64,000 nt of DNA from contig JAJDAK010000052.1 of the NCBI GenBank assembly GCA_029261895.1, forward strand, positions 1-64,000, in the 5' to 3' direction. Source of the stretch: Deltaproteobacteria bacterium. Lineage in GTDB: Bacteria; Myxococcota_A; UBA9160; SZUA-336. The position numbers and the translations under genes are program-made. Position 1 is the stretch's first letter, and each line of letters begins with the position of its first letter. The notes beneath the pieces are model-generated. The model searched no databases and was not told the DNA's origin. It saw only the letters and a list, made by a program, of their open reading frames with translations. Below are positions 29,672 through 38,944 of the stretch, piece by piece.

Positions 29672-32020
29672 GTGTCGGCGTTTGTTACGGCCGTGGACGG
29701 TTTGCGCGGCCCATTGGAATTCGCGCTCCGACAGTCCGGCAATGTCGATCGCGTGGATGACCTCGGCGCGACCTTGAGTCGCGCGTTACGGCAGCTCGGT
29801 GAACTATGGATACCGGTCGATGCAAAGCGACGTTGCGAGCAGGCGTTGCGACAGATCGAAGCGCGCGGCACCGATCGCGCCACCCTCGAGGCCATCGCTA
29901 AGTATCTGGAGCCCCTGTTGCAAGAGGACTATCCGCGTCGCGTGCTGACGGCATCTCCTGAACGCGTCCCGGGCGTCGGTCCAAAAATCGTTACGTCGCT
30001 CACGCGAAAGGAGATCAACTCTGTTGAAGACCTGTTGTTCTTCCTGCCTCGGGCCTACGAAGATCGCCGCGAGTTGCTGAGTGTGGACGACCTTCAAGTG
30101 GGCCATTCGGTTTGTTTCGAAGCCACCGTCACGCGGGCCGCGGTGGTTCCCATGCGCAACGGTCGGCGGTTCTTTCAAGCGGTGGTAGGCGATGGCACCG
30201 GCGCGGTTCATTTGAAATGGTTTCGGGGTCTCGCACACTTCAAGGATCGCATTAAGCCTGGTCAACGCTTATTGGTTGCTGGCGATGTCCGCCGCTATCG
30301 CTACGCGAAAGAGCTGCATCATCCGGAAGTGGAATTTTTGCGCAACGAAACCGATGCCGAGAGCCTGCCGCGCATCGTCCCGGTCTACTCGGTGATCGAA
30401 GGTATTCCGCCACGCACGTTGCGGCGCTTGGTCGAGGCGGCCGTGCACCACGCGGCTGACTTGGTCGAAGCCTATTTACCGCCGAAGCGCGCCAAAGAAC
30501 TCGAGCTTGCGGAGTTGGGAGAAGCACTGCGTCAGGTTCATCTACCGACTCCAGATTTGGATCCGGTACTGTTGCGTCAGCGTCGCACGCCGTACCACCT
30601 GCGTCTTGCAGCGGAGGAACTCTTTCTCTTGCAGATGGGGCTGGAGTCCAAGCGCTCGCGGATGGCACGGAGACGCTCGTTTGCGATTGATGTCGATCAT
30701 CCCGCGGTGGGCGATGCACTGCGCGCACTGCCTTTCGAACTGACGAACGACCAGAAAACTGCCTGGGGCGAGATTGCGGGCGATCTCTCCACGCCCCATC
30801 CCATGAACCGGTTGCTCGGGGGGGATGTCGGGACCGGGAAGACCGTGGTCGCTTGGTTGGGTGCGGTGGCGACACATGCCTCTGGCGGCCTCACGGCGCT
30901 GCTCGCACCCACAGAAATTCTTGCCGAACAGCATTATAAAACCTTTTATAAGTTGGCGAAAAAAAGAGGAATTCGGGTGGCTCTGCTTACCGGAAGTACG
31001 CCCGCGGCCGAACGCAAATCCCTGCAGCGCCTACTGCAGCTGCGAGAGATTCACCTGGTGATCGGCACGCACGCGTTGCTTACGGATTCGGTTCGCATGC
31101 CTGGACTGCGCTTTGTGGTGATCGATGAGCAGCATCGATTCGGTGTGGAACAGCGGCAGGCTCTCAGCGACAAGGGCGAGAACCCCCATGTGTTGGTGAT
31201 GACCGCGACCCCGATTCCGCGCACGCTAGCGCTTACAGTCTTTGGCGATCTCGATCATTCGGTTTTGCGCGAACGTCCCCCCGGCCGCGCACCGATCACC
31301 ACGACCGTCGTGCCCTCGGGGAGCGGCCGTCAAGTTTTGGATGAGGTGAAGCGCACGCTGGAGCGCGGCGAACAGATCTATGTCGTCTACCCGTTGGTCG
31401 AAGAATCCGAGAAGCAGGATCTTCAAGATGCCACGCGCGGCTTTGAAAGACTTCAAAAGGCGCTGCCCAATTGCGCGATCGCGTTGGTCCATGGACGCAT
31501 GGATGGCAAGGAGCGCGTGCGAGTGATGGGGGAGTTTGCGGCTGGGCGGGTGCAGCTTTTGGTTTCGACGACTGTGATTGAAGTCGGTGTGGATGTTCAC
31601 AACGCGACGTTATTGGTTGTCCAACACGCCGAGCGGTTCGGGCTCTCCCAATTACATCAGCTTCGCGGCAGGGTCGGGCGTGGCAATCGTCCCGGCCAGG
31701 CGATTCTGATTGGCGATCCGAAAACGGAGGGTGCATCGAAGCGCTTGGCCGTGCTCGAAGCCACCGACAGCGGATTTGATGTGGCGGAGGAAGATTTGAA
31801 GATTCGCGGGGCGGGAGAATGGCTCGGCACGCGTCAGGCGGGCCATCTGCCCGAGCTTCGGATTGCCGATTTGATCCGCCACGCCGAGCTGCTACCGCCG
31901 ATTCGTGAGGCCGCGGCGCTACAATCGGGCCAGGATCCGGAGCTAAACCAGCAGCCACGCCTGAAAGCCGCGATCGAACGGCGCTGGGGACGGCGCCTGG
32001 GATTTAGCGTGGTCGCCTGA
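29672..32020 (+). CDS. recG: ATP-dependent DNA helicase RecG
   Basis: RecG remodels stalled forks and Holliday junctions. The 782 residues have an N-terminal helical region, a wedge OB-fold (FEATVTRAAVVPM, RFFQAVVGDGTGAVHLKWF), the Walker A motif LLGGDVGTGKTVVAW, the DEQH-type box VVIDEQHRFGVEQR and motif III MTATPIPRT, and the C-terminal helicase lobe with LHQLRGRVGRG. The start is GTG 29672. Confidence 0.97.
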   Translation: MSAFVTAVDGLRGPLEFALRQSGNVDRVDDLGATLSRALRQLGELWIPVDAKRRCEQALRQIEARGTDRATLEAIAKYLEPLLQEDYPRRVLTASPERVPGVGPKIVTSLTRKEINSVEDLLFFLPRAYEDRRELLSVDDLQVGHSVCFEATVTRAAVVPMRNGRRFFQAVVGDGTGAVHLKWFRGLAHFKDRIKPGQRLLVAGDVRRYRYAKELHHPEVEFLRNETDAESLPRIVPVYSVIEGIPPRTLRRLVEAAVHHAADLVEAYLPPKRAKELELAELGEALRQVHLPTPDLDPVLLRQRRTPYHLRLAAEELFLLQMGLESKRSRMARRRSFAIDVDHPAVGDALRALPFELTNDQKTAWGEIAGDLSTPHPMNRLLGGDVGTGKTVVAWLGAVATHASGGLTALLAPTEILAEQHYKTFYKLAKKRGIRVALLTGSTPAAERKSLQRLLQLREIHLVIGTHALLTDSVRMPGLRFVVIDEQHRFGVEQRQALSDKGENPHVLVMTATPIPRTLALTVFGDLDHSVLRERPPGRAPITTTVVPSGSGRQVLDEVKRTLERGEQIYVVYPLVEESEKQDLQDATRGFERLQKALPNCAIALVHGRMDGKERVRVMGEFAAGRVQLLVSTTVIEVGVDVHNATLLVVQHAERFGLSQLHQLRGRVGRGNRPGQAILIGDPKTEGASKRLAVLEATDSGFDVAEEDLKIRGAGEWLGTRQAGHLPELRIADLIRHAELLPPIREAAALQSGQDPELNQQPRLKAAIERRWGRRLGFSVVA

Positions 32021-32958
32021 TGGGCTACGCTGTCGGCTCGGAGGTCCCCTTGAACTCATTGCCGCTGTCTCCGTCCGCGCGCGTGCGGATTCCCCGGCTG
32101 CCCGTGCATTGTCGGTCGGGAGAGCTGCGGACACCAGCGGTGGATGAGATGCGGCGTATGCTGCGCGCCCGAGGACTGCACTCGGTCTGCGAGGAAGCCC
32201 GCTGCCCCAACCTTGTGGGTTGTTTCGGTCGTGGCACGGTGACGTTTATGCTGCTCGGCGATACCTGCACGCGGGCCTGCCGCTTCTGTAATGTCGCGAC
32301 CGGCAAGGGCGGGCCGGTTGATCCATTGGAACCGCCGCGTGTCGCGGAATCCGTGCGTGAACTAGGTTTGCGCCACGTGGTGCTCACCAGTGTGAACCGG
32401 GACGATCTGCCCGACCAAGGCTCGCTGCAATTTATGCGCACCATCGCGGCCGTTCGTGAACGTTCGCCCGCCACCACGGTGGAAGTGTTGACCCCCGATT
32501 TTCGTGGCGATGTCGTAGAGATCGATCGTGTCGCCGATGCGAGTCCGGATGTGTACAACCATAATGTCGAAACCGTGCCGCGGATGTATCGCGAGGTTCG
32601 GCCGGGTGCGGAATACGATCGATCGCTGTCGTTGTTAAAACGCGTTAAAGCCCGTGCGCCACATGTGCTCACAAAATCGGGGCTCATGCTCGGGCTGGGT
32701 GAAACCTTCGATGAGGTACGGGGCGTGATGCGTGATCTGCGTGCCGCCGATGTGGATGCGCTCACACTGGGCCAGTATCTGCGACCGACATTGAAGCATC
32801 TGGCGGTGCAGCGCTATTTGGATCCCGACGAATTCGATGCGCTGCGGTCGGAAGCGGAGCAGCTTGGCTTTCGGCATGTCGCGAGTGGTCCGCTGGTGCG
32901 GAGCTCCTTTCATGCGGACGACGTGTATGAATTACTGGGACGAGGGGCGACGGCATGA
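32020..32958 (+). CDS. lipA: Lipoyl synthase
   Basis: LipA inserts two sulfurs into octanoyl domains. The auxiliary cluster motif CEEARCPNLVGC (CX4CX5C) and the radical SAM motif CTRACRFC (CX3CX2C) are both intact, and the C-terminal Ser ligand lies in LVRSSFHAD. The 312 residues are normal. It shares a base with the recG stop. The octanoyltransferase gene lipB is not in the window. Confidence 0.97.
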   Translation: MGYAVGSEVPLNSLPLSPSARVRIPRLPVHCRSGELRTPAVDEMRRMLRARGLHSVCEEARCPNLVGCFGRGTVTFMLLGDTCTRACRFCNVATGKGGPVDPLEPPRVAESVRELGLRHVVLTSVNRDDLPDQGSLQFMRTIAAVRERSPATTVEVLTPDFRGDVVEIDRVADASPDVYNHNVETVPRMYREVRPGAEYDRSLSLLKRVKARAPHVLTKSGLMLGLGETFDEVRGVMRDLRAADVDALTLGQYLRPTLKHLAVQRYLDPDEFDALRSEAEQLGFRHVASGPLVRSSFHADDVYELLGRGATA

Positions 32959-34145
32959 GTCGTTTTGCCAAAGTCGATCGTCTACCGCCCTACGTGCTTT
33001 CGATCGTGAACGAACTGAAGCTCAAGGCCCGTCGCGGCGGCGAGGACGTGATCGATCTCGGATTTGGAAATCCGGATCTGCCCACGCCTCCACATATCGT
33101 GGAGAAACTTGTGGAAGCCGCGCGGGACCCACGCAATCACGGTTACTCCGCGTCGCGTGGTTTACCGAACCTGCGACGTGCGATGGCTCGCTGGTACCAG
33201 CGTCGCTACCAGGTCGAGCTCGATCCGGATTCAGAAGTGATTACGACCATTGGTGCGAAGGAAGGTCTGAGCCATTTCATTTTGGCGACGATCTCGTCAG
33301 GCGATGCCGTGATCTGCCCGGATCCGTGTTATCCGATTCACAGTTTTTCAGCGGTGATTTCCGGTGGCGATCTAAAACGCGTGCCGCTGCACCCGATCGA
33401 AGATTTTGTCGATCGCCTGCGTGAAACCGTGCAGTTGGCCTGGCCACGTCCGAAAGTCATTATTGCGTCGTTCCCACATAATCCGACGACGGCAACGGTA
33501 GACCTGAGTTTCTTAACCCGACTCGTCGAATTTTGTCGTGAATATGAACTCATTTTGGTGCACGACTTGGCGTACGCGGAGATCTGTTTTGACGGCTACC
33601 AACCGCCGAGCATTCTGCAGGTCCCCGGTGCGCGTGATGTCGCGATCGAGTTCACCTCACTTTCGAAGTCGCATGCGATGGCGGGCTGGCGGGTGGGTTT
33701 TGCCGCGGGCAATTGCGAGATGATCGCTGCCCTCGGCCGCGTTAAGAGTTACCTCGATTACGGCACGTTTCAGCCGATTCAAATTGCGTCGATCGTCGCT
33801 TTGGATGGACCGCAAGACTGCGTCGCCGAGATTGTCGGTCAGTATCAGGCGCGCCGAGATGTTCTGATCGACGGGTTGGCACAGCCGGGCCCGAATCCGG
33901 CCTGGAAGATTGAAAAGCCGCTGGCGACGATGTTCGTCTGGGCGCCGATCCCTGAAGCCTTGGCGGAGATGGGCTCACTCGAGTTTTCCAAACAGCTCCT
34001 CGAGCAGGCGCAAGTCGCGGTATCACCGGGAGTTGGTTTTGGGCCATCGGGTGAAGGCTACGTGCGCTTTGCGTTGGTCGAGAATTCGCACCGCACGCGT
34101 CAAGCCGTTCGAAACATTCGGAGGTTTCTCCGCGATGCCGGCTAG
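32955..34145 (+). CDS. AlaC-like class I/II aminotransferase
   Basis: A fold-type I PLP enzyme of 396 residues: DLGFGNPDLPTPPH at the N-terminus, the PLP Lys in TSLSKSHAMAGWRVGF, and Arg at the substrate carboxylate site near GYVRFALVEN. It is closest in style to AlaC/YfdZ, which makes alanine from pyruvate and glutamate, and less so to diaminopimelate aminotransferases. It overlaps hom by 11 bases; an aminotransferase before hom-thrC is a recurrent arrangement. Confidence 0.85.
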   Translation: MSRFAKVDRLPPYVLSIVNELKLKARRGGEDVIDLGFGNPDLPTPPHIVEKLVEAARDPRNHGYSASRGLPNLRRAMARWYQRRYQVELDPDSEVITTIGAKEGLSHFILATISSGDAVICPDPCYPIHSFSAVISGGDLKRVPLHPIEDFVDRLRETVQLAWPRPKVIIASFPHNPTTATVDLSFLTRLVEFCREYELILVHDLAYAEICFDGYQPPSILQVPGARDVAIEFTSLSKSHAMAGWRVGFAAGNCEMIAALGRVKSYLDYGTFQPIQIASIVALDGPQDCVAEIVGQYQARRDVLIDGLAQPGPNPAWKIEKPLATMFVWAPIPEALAEMGSLEFSKQLLEQAQVAVSPGVGFGPSGEGYVRFALVENSHRTRQAVRNIRRFLRDAG

Positions 34146-35439
34146 TGTAAACGTGGGCATCGTCGGCCTTGGCACCATCGGTACCGGTGTGCTGAAGCTC
34201 ATGGAAGCGCAGCGCAGCGAGCTCGAACAGCGGCTTGGGTTTCCGCTTCGGATTAAATGGGTCGCGGATATTGACCTGAAAACCGATCGGGGCGTTTCGC
34301 TCGATGCCTATCAAACGACCCAGGACTGGAAAGACATCATTGGAGATCCTGAGACCCAGGTAGTGATTGAGTTGATCGGTGGCACCGGTATCGCCCGCGA
34401 AGTGGTACTGGCCGCGATACGTGCGGGGAAGAGTGTCGTCACCGCAAACAAGGCGCTGCTTGCGCACCACGGTCCAGAGCTCTATGACGCCGCGGCGGAG
34501 CACGGCGTGGATATCTCTTTTGAAGCCAGCGTGGGCGGAACGATTCCCGTTTTGCGGGCGTTGCGCGAAGGCTTGAGCGCCGATCGATTGCATTCGATCT
34601 GGGGCATTGTGAACGGGACCTGCAACTTCATCCTGACGCAGATGGAAGCAAACGGCGAAGACTACGCGGTCTGTTTGAAGCGCGCGCAGGACTTGGGTTA
34701 CGCGGAGGCTGACCCGGCATTTGATGTCGATGGTACCGACTCGGCGCATAAGCTTTGCATTCTCTTGGGGCTGGGTTTTGGATGTCGCGTGAAGCTGGAG
34801 GAAATTTCGGCGAGCGGGATCGAGACGCTTTCCGCGACCGACATCGAATATGCGGCACGCTTCGGGTTGCGGATTAAATTGCTCGCGATCGCCAAGGCGA
34901 CCGATGCAGGTCTCGAAGCGCGAGTGCATCCAACGATGATTCCCGCCGACAGTCTGTTGGCGGGCGTGGACGGTTCGATGAACGCGGTCGAGGTGCGCGG
35001 CGAATTTTCGGGTCCCACGCTGTATTACGGTGCGGGGGCTGGCTCGCTGCCGACCGCGAGCGCGGTCGTTGCCGATGTGATGGAACAGGCACGGGCGTTG
35101 GTTTCGGGATCGACCGGACGGGTACCGCCCTTGGGTCGTCCTCAGTTACGCGAGACCGCGTTGCGCAATGCGGCGGATATCGAAGGTGAGTACTATTTGC
35201 GTTTTACCGCGCCCGACCGACCGGGAGTGCTCGCGGCGATTACCGGTGCGCTGGGCGAACAGGGGATCAGTATTGCGTCGGTCATGCAGCCGGAGCGTCA
35301 TGAGCTCGAGGCGGTGCCGGTCGTGATTGTGACCCATCCCGCAAAACATGCCGCGCTGAACGCCGCGCTTCAGCGGATTCATCAACAGGGTGATGTCTCC
35401 GGTCGTACACAGGTGATTCGGATCGAGCGAGAGTTATAG
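34135..35439 (+). CDS. hom: Homoserine dehydrogenase
   Basis: The enzyme reduces aspartate semialdehyde to homoserine. The 434 residues include the NAD(P) loop [26 protein letters not shown] with the catalytic Lys, the [11 protein letters not shown] segment, [20 protein letters not shown] with the substrate-binding Asp/Glu, and a C-terminal ACT domain (about residues 350-434) for threonine feedback. ATG 34135 with GGAGG upstream is the likely start; the longer frame lies inside the aminotransferase gene. Confidence 0.96.
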   Translation: MPASVNVGIVGLGTIGTGVLKLMEAQRSELEQRLGFPLRIKWVADIDLKTDRGVSLDAYQTTQDWKDIIGDPETQVVIELIGGTGIAREVVLAAIRAGKSVVTANKALLAHHGPELYDAAAEHGVDISFEASVGGTIPVLRALREGLSADRLHSIWGIVNGTCNFILTQMEANGEDYAVCLKRAQDLGYAEADPAFDVDGTDSAHKLCILLGLGFGCRVKLEEISASGIETLSATDIEYAARFGLRIKLLAIAKATDAGLEARVHPTMIPADSLLAGVDGSMNAVEVRGEFSGPTLYYGAGAGSLPTASAVVADVMEQARALVSGSTGRVPPLGRPQLRETALRNAADIEGEYYLRFTAPDRPGVLAAITGALGEQGISIASVMQPERHELEAVPVVIVTHPAKHAALNAALQRIHQQGDVSGRTQVIRIEREL

Positions 35440-35441
35440 CG

Positions 35442-36794
35442 ATGAGTGTCGATCGTGATCAGAGTTGGTTTGAGTGCTTCGGCGGTTGTGACGGCCGTTG
35501 GCCTCTCACGAAGGTGATCTATCGCTGTCCGCAATGCGAAGGGCTGCTGACCGTGCAGCATGATAAGGCGCATTGGAAGCAGACCTCCGCGGCGGGTTGG
35601 AAAGCACGCTTCCTGGACCGCGCCCATGCGACCGAATGGCCCTACGGAAGCGGTGTTTGGGGTAAACGCGAGTTGGTCTGCCCGGTGGTCGATGACGAGA
35701 ACGTCGTATCGATGTACGAAGGCAATACAAATTTGTTTTGGGCCAAGCGGCTCGGTGATCAGCTCGGTCTGCAAGATCTATGGCTTAAACTTTGTGGCAA
35801 TACCCATACCGGAAGTTTCAAAGATCTAGGCATGACGGTTTTGGTTTCGGTGGTGAATCAGATGCGCTGCGACGGCCAAAACATCCCCGCAGTCGCGTGT
35901 GCGTCCACCGGCGATACCTCAGCGGCGCTGGCTGCGTATGCCGCATACGCGGAGATTCCAGCGATCGTGCTCTTACCCAAAGACAAAGTCTCGATCGCAC
36001 AGTTGGTTCAGCCGATCGCAAACGGTGCAATCACGATTTCGCTCGAAACCGATTTCGATGGCTGTATGGAGATCGTGCAAGAAATTTCAGAAAAAGACGG
36101 GATCTATCTTGCCAACTCAATGAATTCGTTGCGCATCGAGGGCCAGAAGACGGTGGGTATGGAGATCGTGCAGCAGTTCGATTGGGAAGTGCCGGACTGG
36201 ATCATTATGCCGGGTGGCAACCTTGGCAACGTCTCTGCCTTGGGGAAGGGCCTGCTGGAATTCTATGAACTGGGCCTCATCGACAAACTGCCGCGCATCG
36301 TTTGTGCCCAGGCGGAGCGCGCGAACCCGCTGTATCGCAGCTATCAATCAGACTTTGAGAATTTTGAACCCATGGAAGCGGGTACGACGATTGCGAACGC
36401 CATCCAGATCGGCAATCCCGTGTCGTACGAACGCGCGATCGCCATACTGAAACGCTTCGATGGCATTGTTGAAGAAGCGACCGAGCAGGAGATCGCCGAT
36501 GCGGTGGCTGAGGCGGATCGAACCGGGTTGTTCAACTGTCCGCATACTGGCGTAGCGTTGGTGGCATTGCGTAAGCTGCTTGCGCGTGGCGAGATTGGCA
36601 CCCAAGAGCGTGTGGTCGTGATCTCGACCGCCCATGGATTGAAGTTCACCGACTTCAAAGTCAAATATCACCAGGGTTTGCTCGAGGGAATTACCTCGAC
36701 GTTTTCGAACAAAGAAATTGTCCTGTCGGCGAACTACACCAAGGTCCGCGACGAAATTTTTCATCAGATCGAGGAACGTTTCGAGGCTTCCTAG
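35442..36794 (+). CDS. thrC: Threonine synthase
   Basis: ThrC converts O-phosphohomoserine to threonine. The 450 residues have an N-terminal Cys-containing segment ([18 protein letters not shown]) that may bind zinc, the PLP Lys in [11 protein letters not shown], and the Ser/Thr/Gly-rich phosphate loop in [14 protein letters not shown]. It follows hom by 2 bases. thrB, the homoserine kinase, is not in the window. Confidence 0.95.
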   Translation: MSVDRDQSWFECFGGCDGRWPLTKVIYRCPQCEGLLTVQHDKAHWKQTSAAGWKARFLDRAHATEWPYGSGVWGKRELVCPVVDDENVVSMYEGNTNLFWAKRLGDQLGLQDLWLKLCGNTHTGSFKDLGMTVLVSVVNQMRCDGQNIPAVACASTGDTSAALAAYAAYAEIPAIVLLPKDKVSIAQLVQPIANGAITISLETDFDGCMEIVQEISEKDGIYLANSMNSLRIEGQKTVGMEIVQQFDWEVPDWIIMPGGNLGNVSALGKGLLEFYELGLIDKLPRIVCAQAERANPLYRSYQSDFENFEPMEAGTTIANAIQIGNPVSYERAIAILKRFDGIVEEATEQEIADAVAEADRTGLFNCPHTGVALVALRKLLARGEIGTQERVVVISTAHGLKFTDFKVKYHQGLLEGITSTFSNKEIVLSANYTKVRDEIFHQIEERFEAS

Positions 36795-36825
36795 GTCTCG
36801 ATGGCTTCCACGAAGGAGAGTTTGA

Positions 36826-37782
36826 ATGGCGATGGATCGGAACTTGGCGTTGGAGCTTGTGCGTTGCACGGAGGCGGCGGCGTTGGCATGCGCGCGCTTG
36901 ATGGGTCGCGGTGATGAAACCGCTGCCGACCAGGCTGCAGTGAATGCGATGCGGTCCTGGCTCAATCGCATGGAGATGGATGCAACGGTCGTGATCGGCG
37001 AGGGCGAGCGGGATGAAGCCCCGATGCTCTACATCGGCGAGAAGGTGGGTACGGGTCAGGGGCCCAAGCTCGAAATCGCTCTCGATCCACTCGAAGGCAC
37101 CACGCTATGTGCGACGGGCGGCCCCAACGCGCTCGCCGTGATTGCCGCCGCCGAGGAGGGTGGCTTCCTGCACGCGCCGGATACCTACATGGATAAGATT
37201 GCGGTGGGTCCTGAAGCCCGGGGTGTGATCGATATCGATAAATCCCCGACCGACAACCTCAAGGCCGTCGCGGAAGCGAAACACGTGCCGGTGGAAGATC
37301 TTACCGCCGTCATTCTCGATCGGCCGCGTCACGAGAAGTTGATCGACGAAGTCCGCCGCACGGGATGTCGAATCAAGCTGATCAAAGACGGGGACGTTTC
37401 GGCCGCGATCGCCACTTGCAGTCGCGATACGCGCGTCGACATTTTGCTCGGTATCGGTGGTGCACCCGAGGGTGTAATCGCCGCCGCCGCGTTGCGCTGC
37501 GTAGGTGGCGAACTCCAAGCCCGTCTCAAGCCGCGCTCGCCCGAAGAAGCGGAGCGAGCGCGCTCGATGGGTGTGCGAGATGTGGACGCGAAGCTGCAAA
37601 TGAGTGATCTCGCGTCTGGCAATGTGATGTTTGCTGCGACCGGCGTAACGGCGGGAGATTTCCTCAACGGCGTGCGCTTTCGTGCGCAAGGCGCACTCAC
37701 GCAATCGGTCGTGATGCGCAGCGAAAGCATGACGGTCCGCTACATCGACGCCGAACATAATTCACGCTTCAAAGAGCTCTAA
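36826..37782 (+). CDS. glpX: Fructose-1,6-bisphosphatase, class II (GlpX)
   Basis: This gluconeogenic enzyme hydrolyses fructose 1,6-bisphosphate. The 318 residues show the start MDRNLALELVRCTEAAALA, metal-binding GEGERDEAPML and ALDPLEGTTLC, and the sugar-binding GGAPEGVIAAAALRC. A strong AAGGAGAG ribosome binding site precedes it. A 31-base gap separates it from thrC, so it may still be co-transcribed. Confidence 0.95.
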   Translation: MAMDRNLALELVRCTEAAALACARLMGRGDETAADQAAVNAMRSWLNRMEMDATVVIGEGERDEAPMLYIGEKVGTGQGPKLEIALDPLEGTTLCATGGPNALAVIAAAEEGGFLHAPDTYMDKIAVGPEARGVIDIDKSPTDNLKAVAEAKHVPVEDLTAVILDRPRHEKLIDEVRRTGCRIKLIKDGDVSAAIATCSRDTRVDILLGIGGAPEGVIAAAALRCVGGELQARLKPRSPEEAERARSMGVRDVDAKLQMSDLASGNVMFAATGVTAGDFLNGVRFRAQGALTQSVVMRSESMTVRYIDAEHNSRFKEL

Positions 37783-37789
37783 TCGACCC

Positions 37790-38389
37790 ATGTTCACCGG
37801 GATCGTCGAAACCAAGGGGCGTATCGTCGTGCTGGATTCGATCGGTATGAAGACGCGCGTCGAGGTAGAAGTCGATACGACGCGGATATCGCAGGTCGCG
37901 ATCGGAGCCAGTGTCGCGATCAACGGTTGCTGTCTGACGGTAGTGGAATGGGATGGGTCAAAGTTTGCGTTCGAAGCGGTCCCCGAAACATTGGAATGTA
38001 CGACCTTGGGACAGCGGGTATTGGGCGATCTCGTCAATGTTGAACGCGCGATGCCTGCAGCTGGACGCTTTGACGGCCATATCGTGCAAGGGCATATCGA
38101 TGGGATGGGTAGGGTTGAACGATTTGAGCGCAAAGCGGATGACGTACGGCTAGAAATCAGCTGCGATGCGGAGATCGGCCGATTTCAGGTGCCGAAAGGG
38201 TCAATCACCATTGATGGAGTCTCACTGACGGTTGTGGATGTGGGCCCGACCTCGTTTTCGGTCGCATTGGTTCCCCACACGCTCGAGATCACCACATTAG
38301 GCCTGTTGGTTCCAGGGGTTGGGGTCAACTTGGAGGTCGACATTCTTGGCAAATATGTGGCTCGATATCTGGAATCGCGCACCTGTTAA
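37790..38389 (+). CDS. ribE: Riboflavin synthase, alpha chain
   Basis: The enzyme dismutates two lumazines to riboflavin. The 199 residues are two lumazine-binding repeats: the first from the invariant MFTGIVETKG through INGCCLTVVEW, the second from GHIVQGHIDGMG through IDGVSLTVVDVG. No FMN riboswitch is seen upstream; the gene starts 7 bases after glpX. It is the last gene of the long co-directional block. Confidence 0.96.
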   Translation: MFTGIVETKGRIVVLDSIGMKTRVEVEVDTTRISQVAIGASVAINGCCLTVVEWDGSKFAFEAVPETLECTTLGQRVLGDLVNVERAMPAAGRFDGHIVQGHIDGMGRVERFERKADDVRLEISCDAEIGRFQVPKGSITIDGVSLTVVDVGPTSFSVALVPHTLEITTLGLLVPGVGVNLEVDILGKYVARYLESRTC

Positions 38390-38429
38390 TTGGGTGAGTT
38401 CAACTACATCTGTAATTTTTTTATCTTAA

Positions 38430-38470
38430 TTGAATTGATTACGATTTGTTCGGCGGCTGTAGTAGGATAG
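38430..38470 (+). promoter_or_regulatory. Promoter candidate in an AT-rich gap before khpA
   Basis: The 214-base gap 38390-38603 between ribE and khpA is unusually AT-rich for this window, especially 38401-38450. Within it TTGATT, a 17-base spacer and TGTAGT could form a weak promoter. No terminator hairpin with a T tract is visible after ribE. The gap probably marks the start of a new transcription unit. Confidence 0.3.
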
Positions 38471-38603
38471 AAATGATGATGTTACGGACCGTTAGGTCGG
38501 ACGGAAGAAATGTGTGTTGTCGTAGACATAAATCGTGGGCTTGCATCTCGGTCAACTGGGGGTGGACCTCGGGACTTTGGTGCGGGGGTATCGGGAGTGG
38601 CCT

Positions 38604-38837
38604 ATGAAAGATTTAGTTGAATCGATTGTTAAAGCGCTTGTGGATCGGCCGGAAGCAGTAGAGATCTCGGAGATCAAGGGCAATCACGCACACGTGATTG
38701 AACTGAATGTTGCCAAGGAGGACCTGGGGAAGGTCATTGGTAAGGGTGGTGCGCATGCATCAGCCATCCGCACGATCCTAGCCGCCGCAAGCGGGAAGGA
38801 GAACAAGCGGTACATCCTCGAGATCATCGAACATTAA
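38604..38837 (+). CDS. khpA: KH-domain RNA-binding protein KhpA
   Basis: The 77-residue protein is a single type II KH domain with the GxxG loop in GKVIGKGGAHASAIRTIL. KhpA proteins bind RNA, often together with KhpB, and affect cell elongation in Gram-positives. ATG 38604 gives the standard start (MKDLVESIVKALVDRPEAV); upstream in-frame codons give an atypical extension. It usually follows rpsP, but here it stands before a histidine kinase. Confidence 0.92.
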   Translation: MKDLVESIVKALVDRPEAVEISEIKGNHAHVIELNVAKEDLGKVIGKGGAHASAIRTILAAASGKENKRYILEIIEH

Positions 38838-38944
38838 TCGAGGAATCCTCCGGTACGGTTAGCGAGCGTGCGCTGCGCGCGCTCGGACACGGACGGGAGG
38901 ACGTTGTACCCGTTTCTGAACGCGCCGCCGACGTCCCGCTTTGG

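Noticed and set aside
37700..37800. FMN riboswitch before ribE
   Set aside because: ribE begins 7 bases after glpX, and no RFN element is visible in the gap or in the end of glpX.
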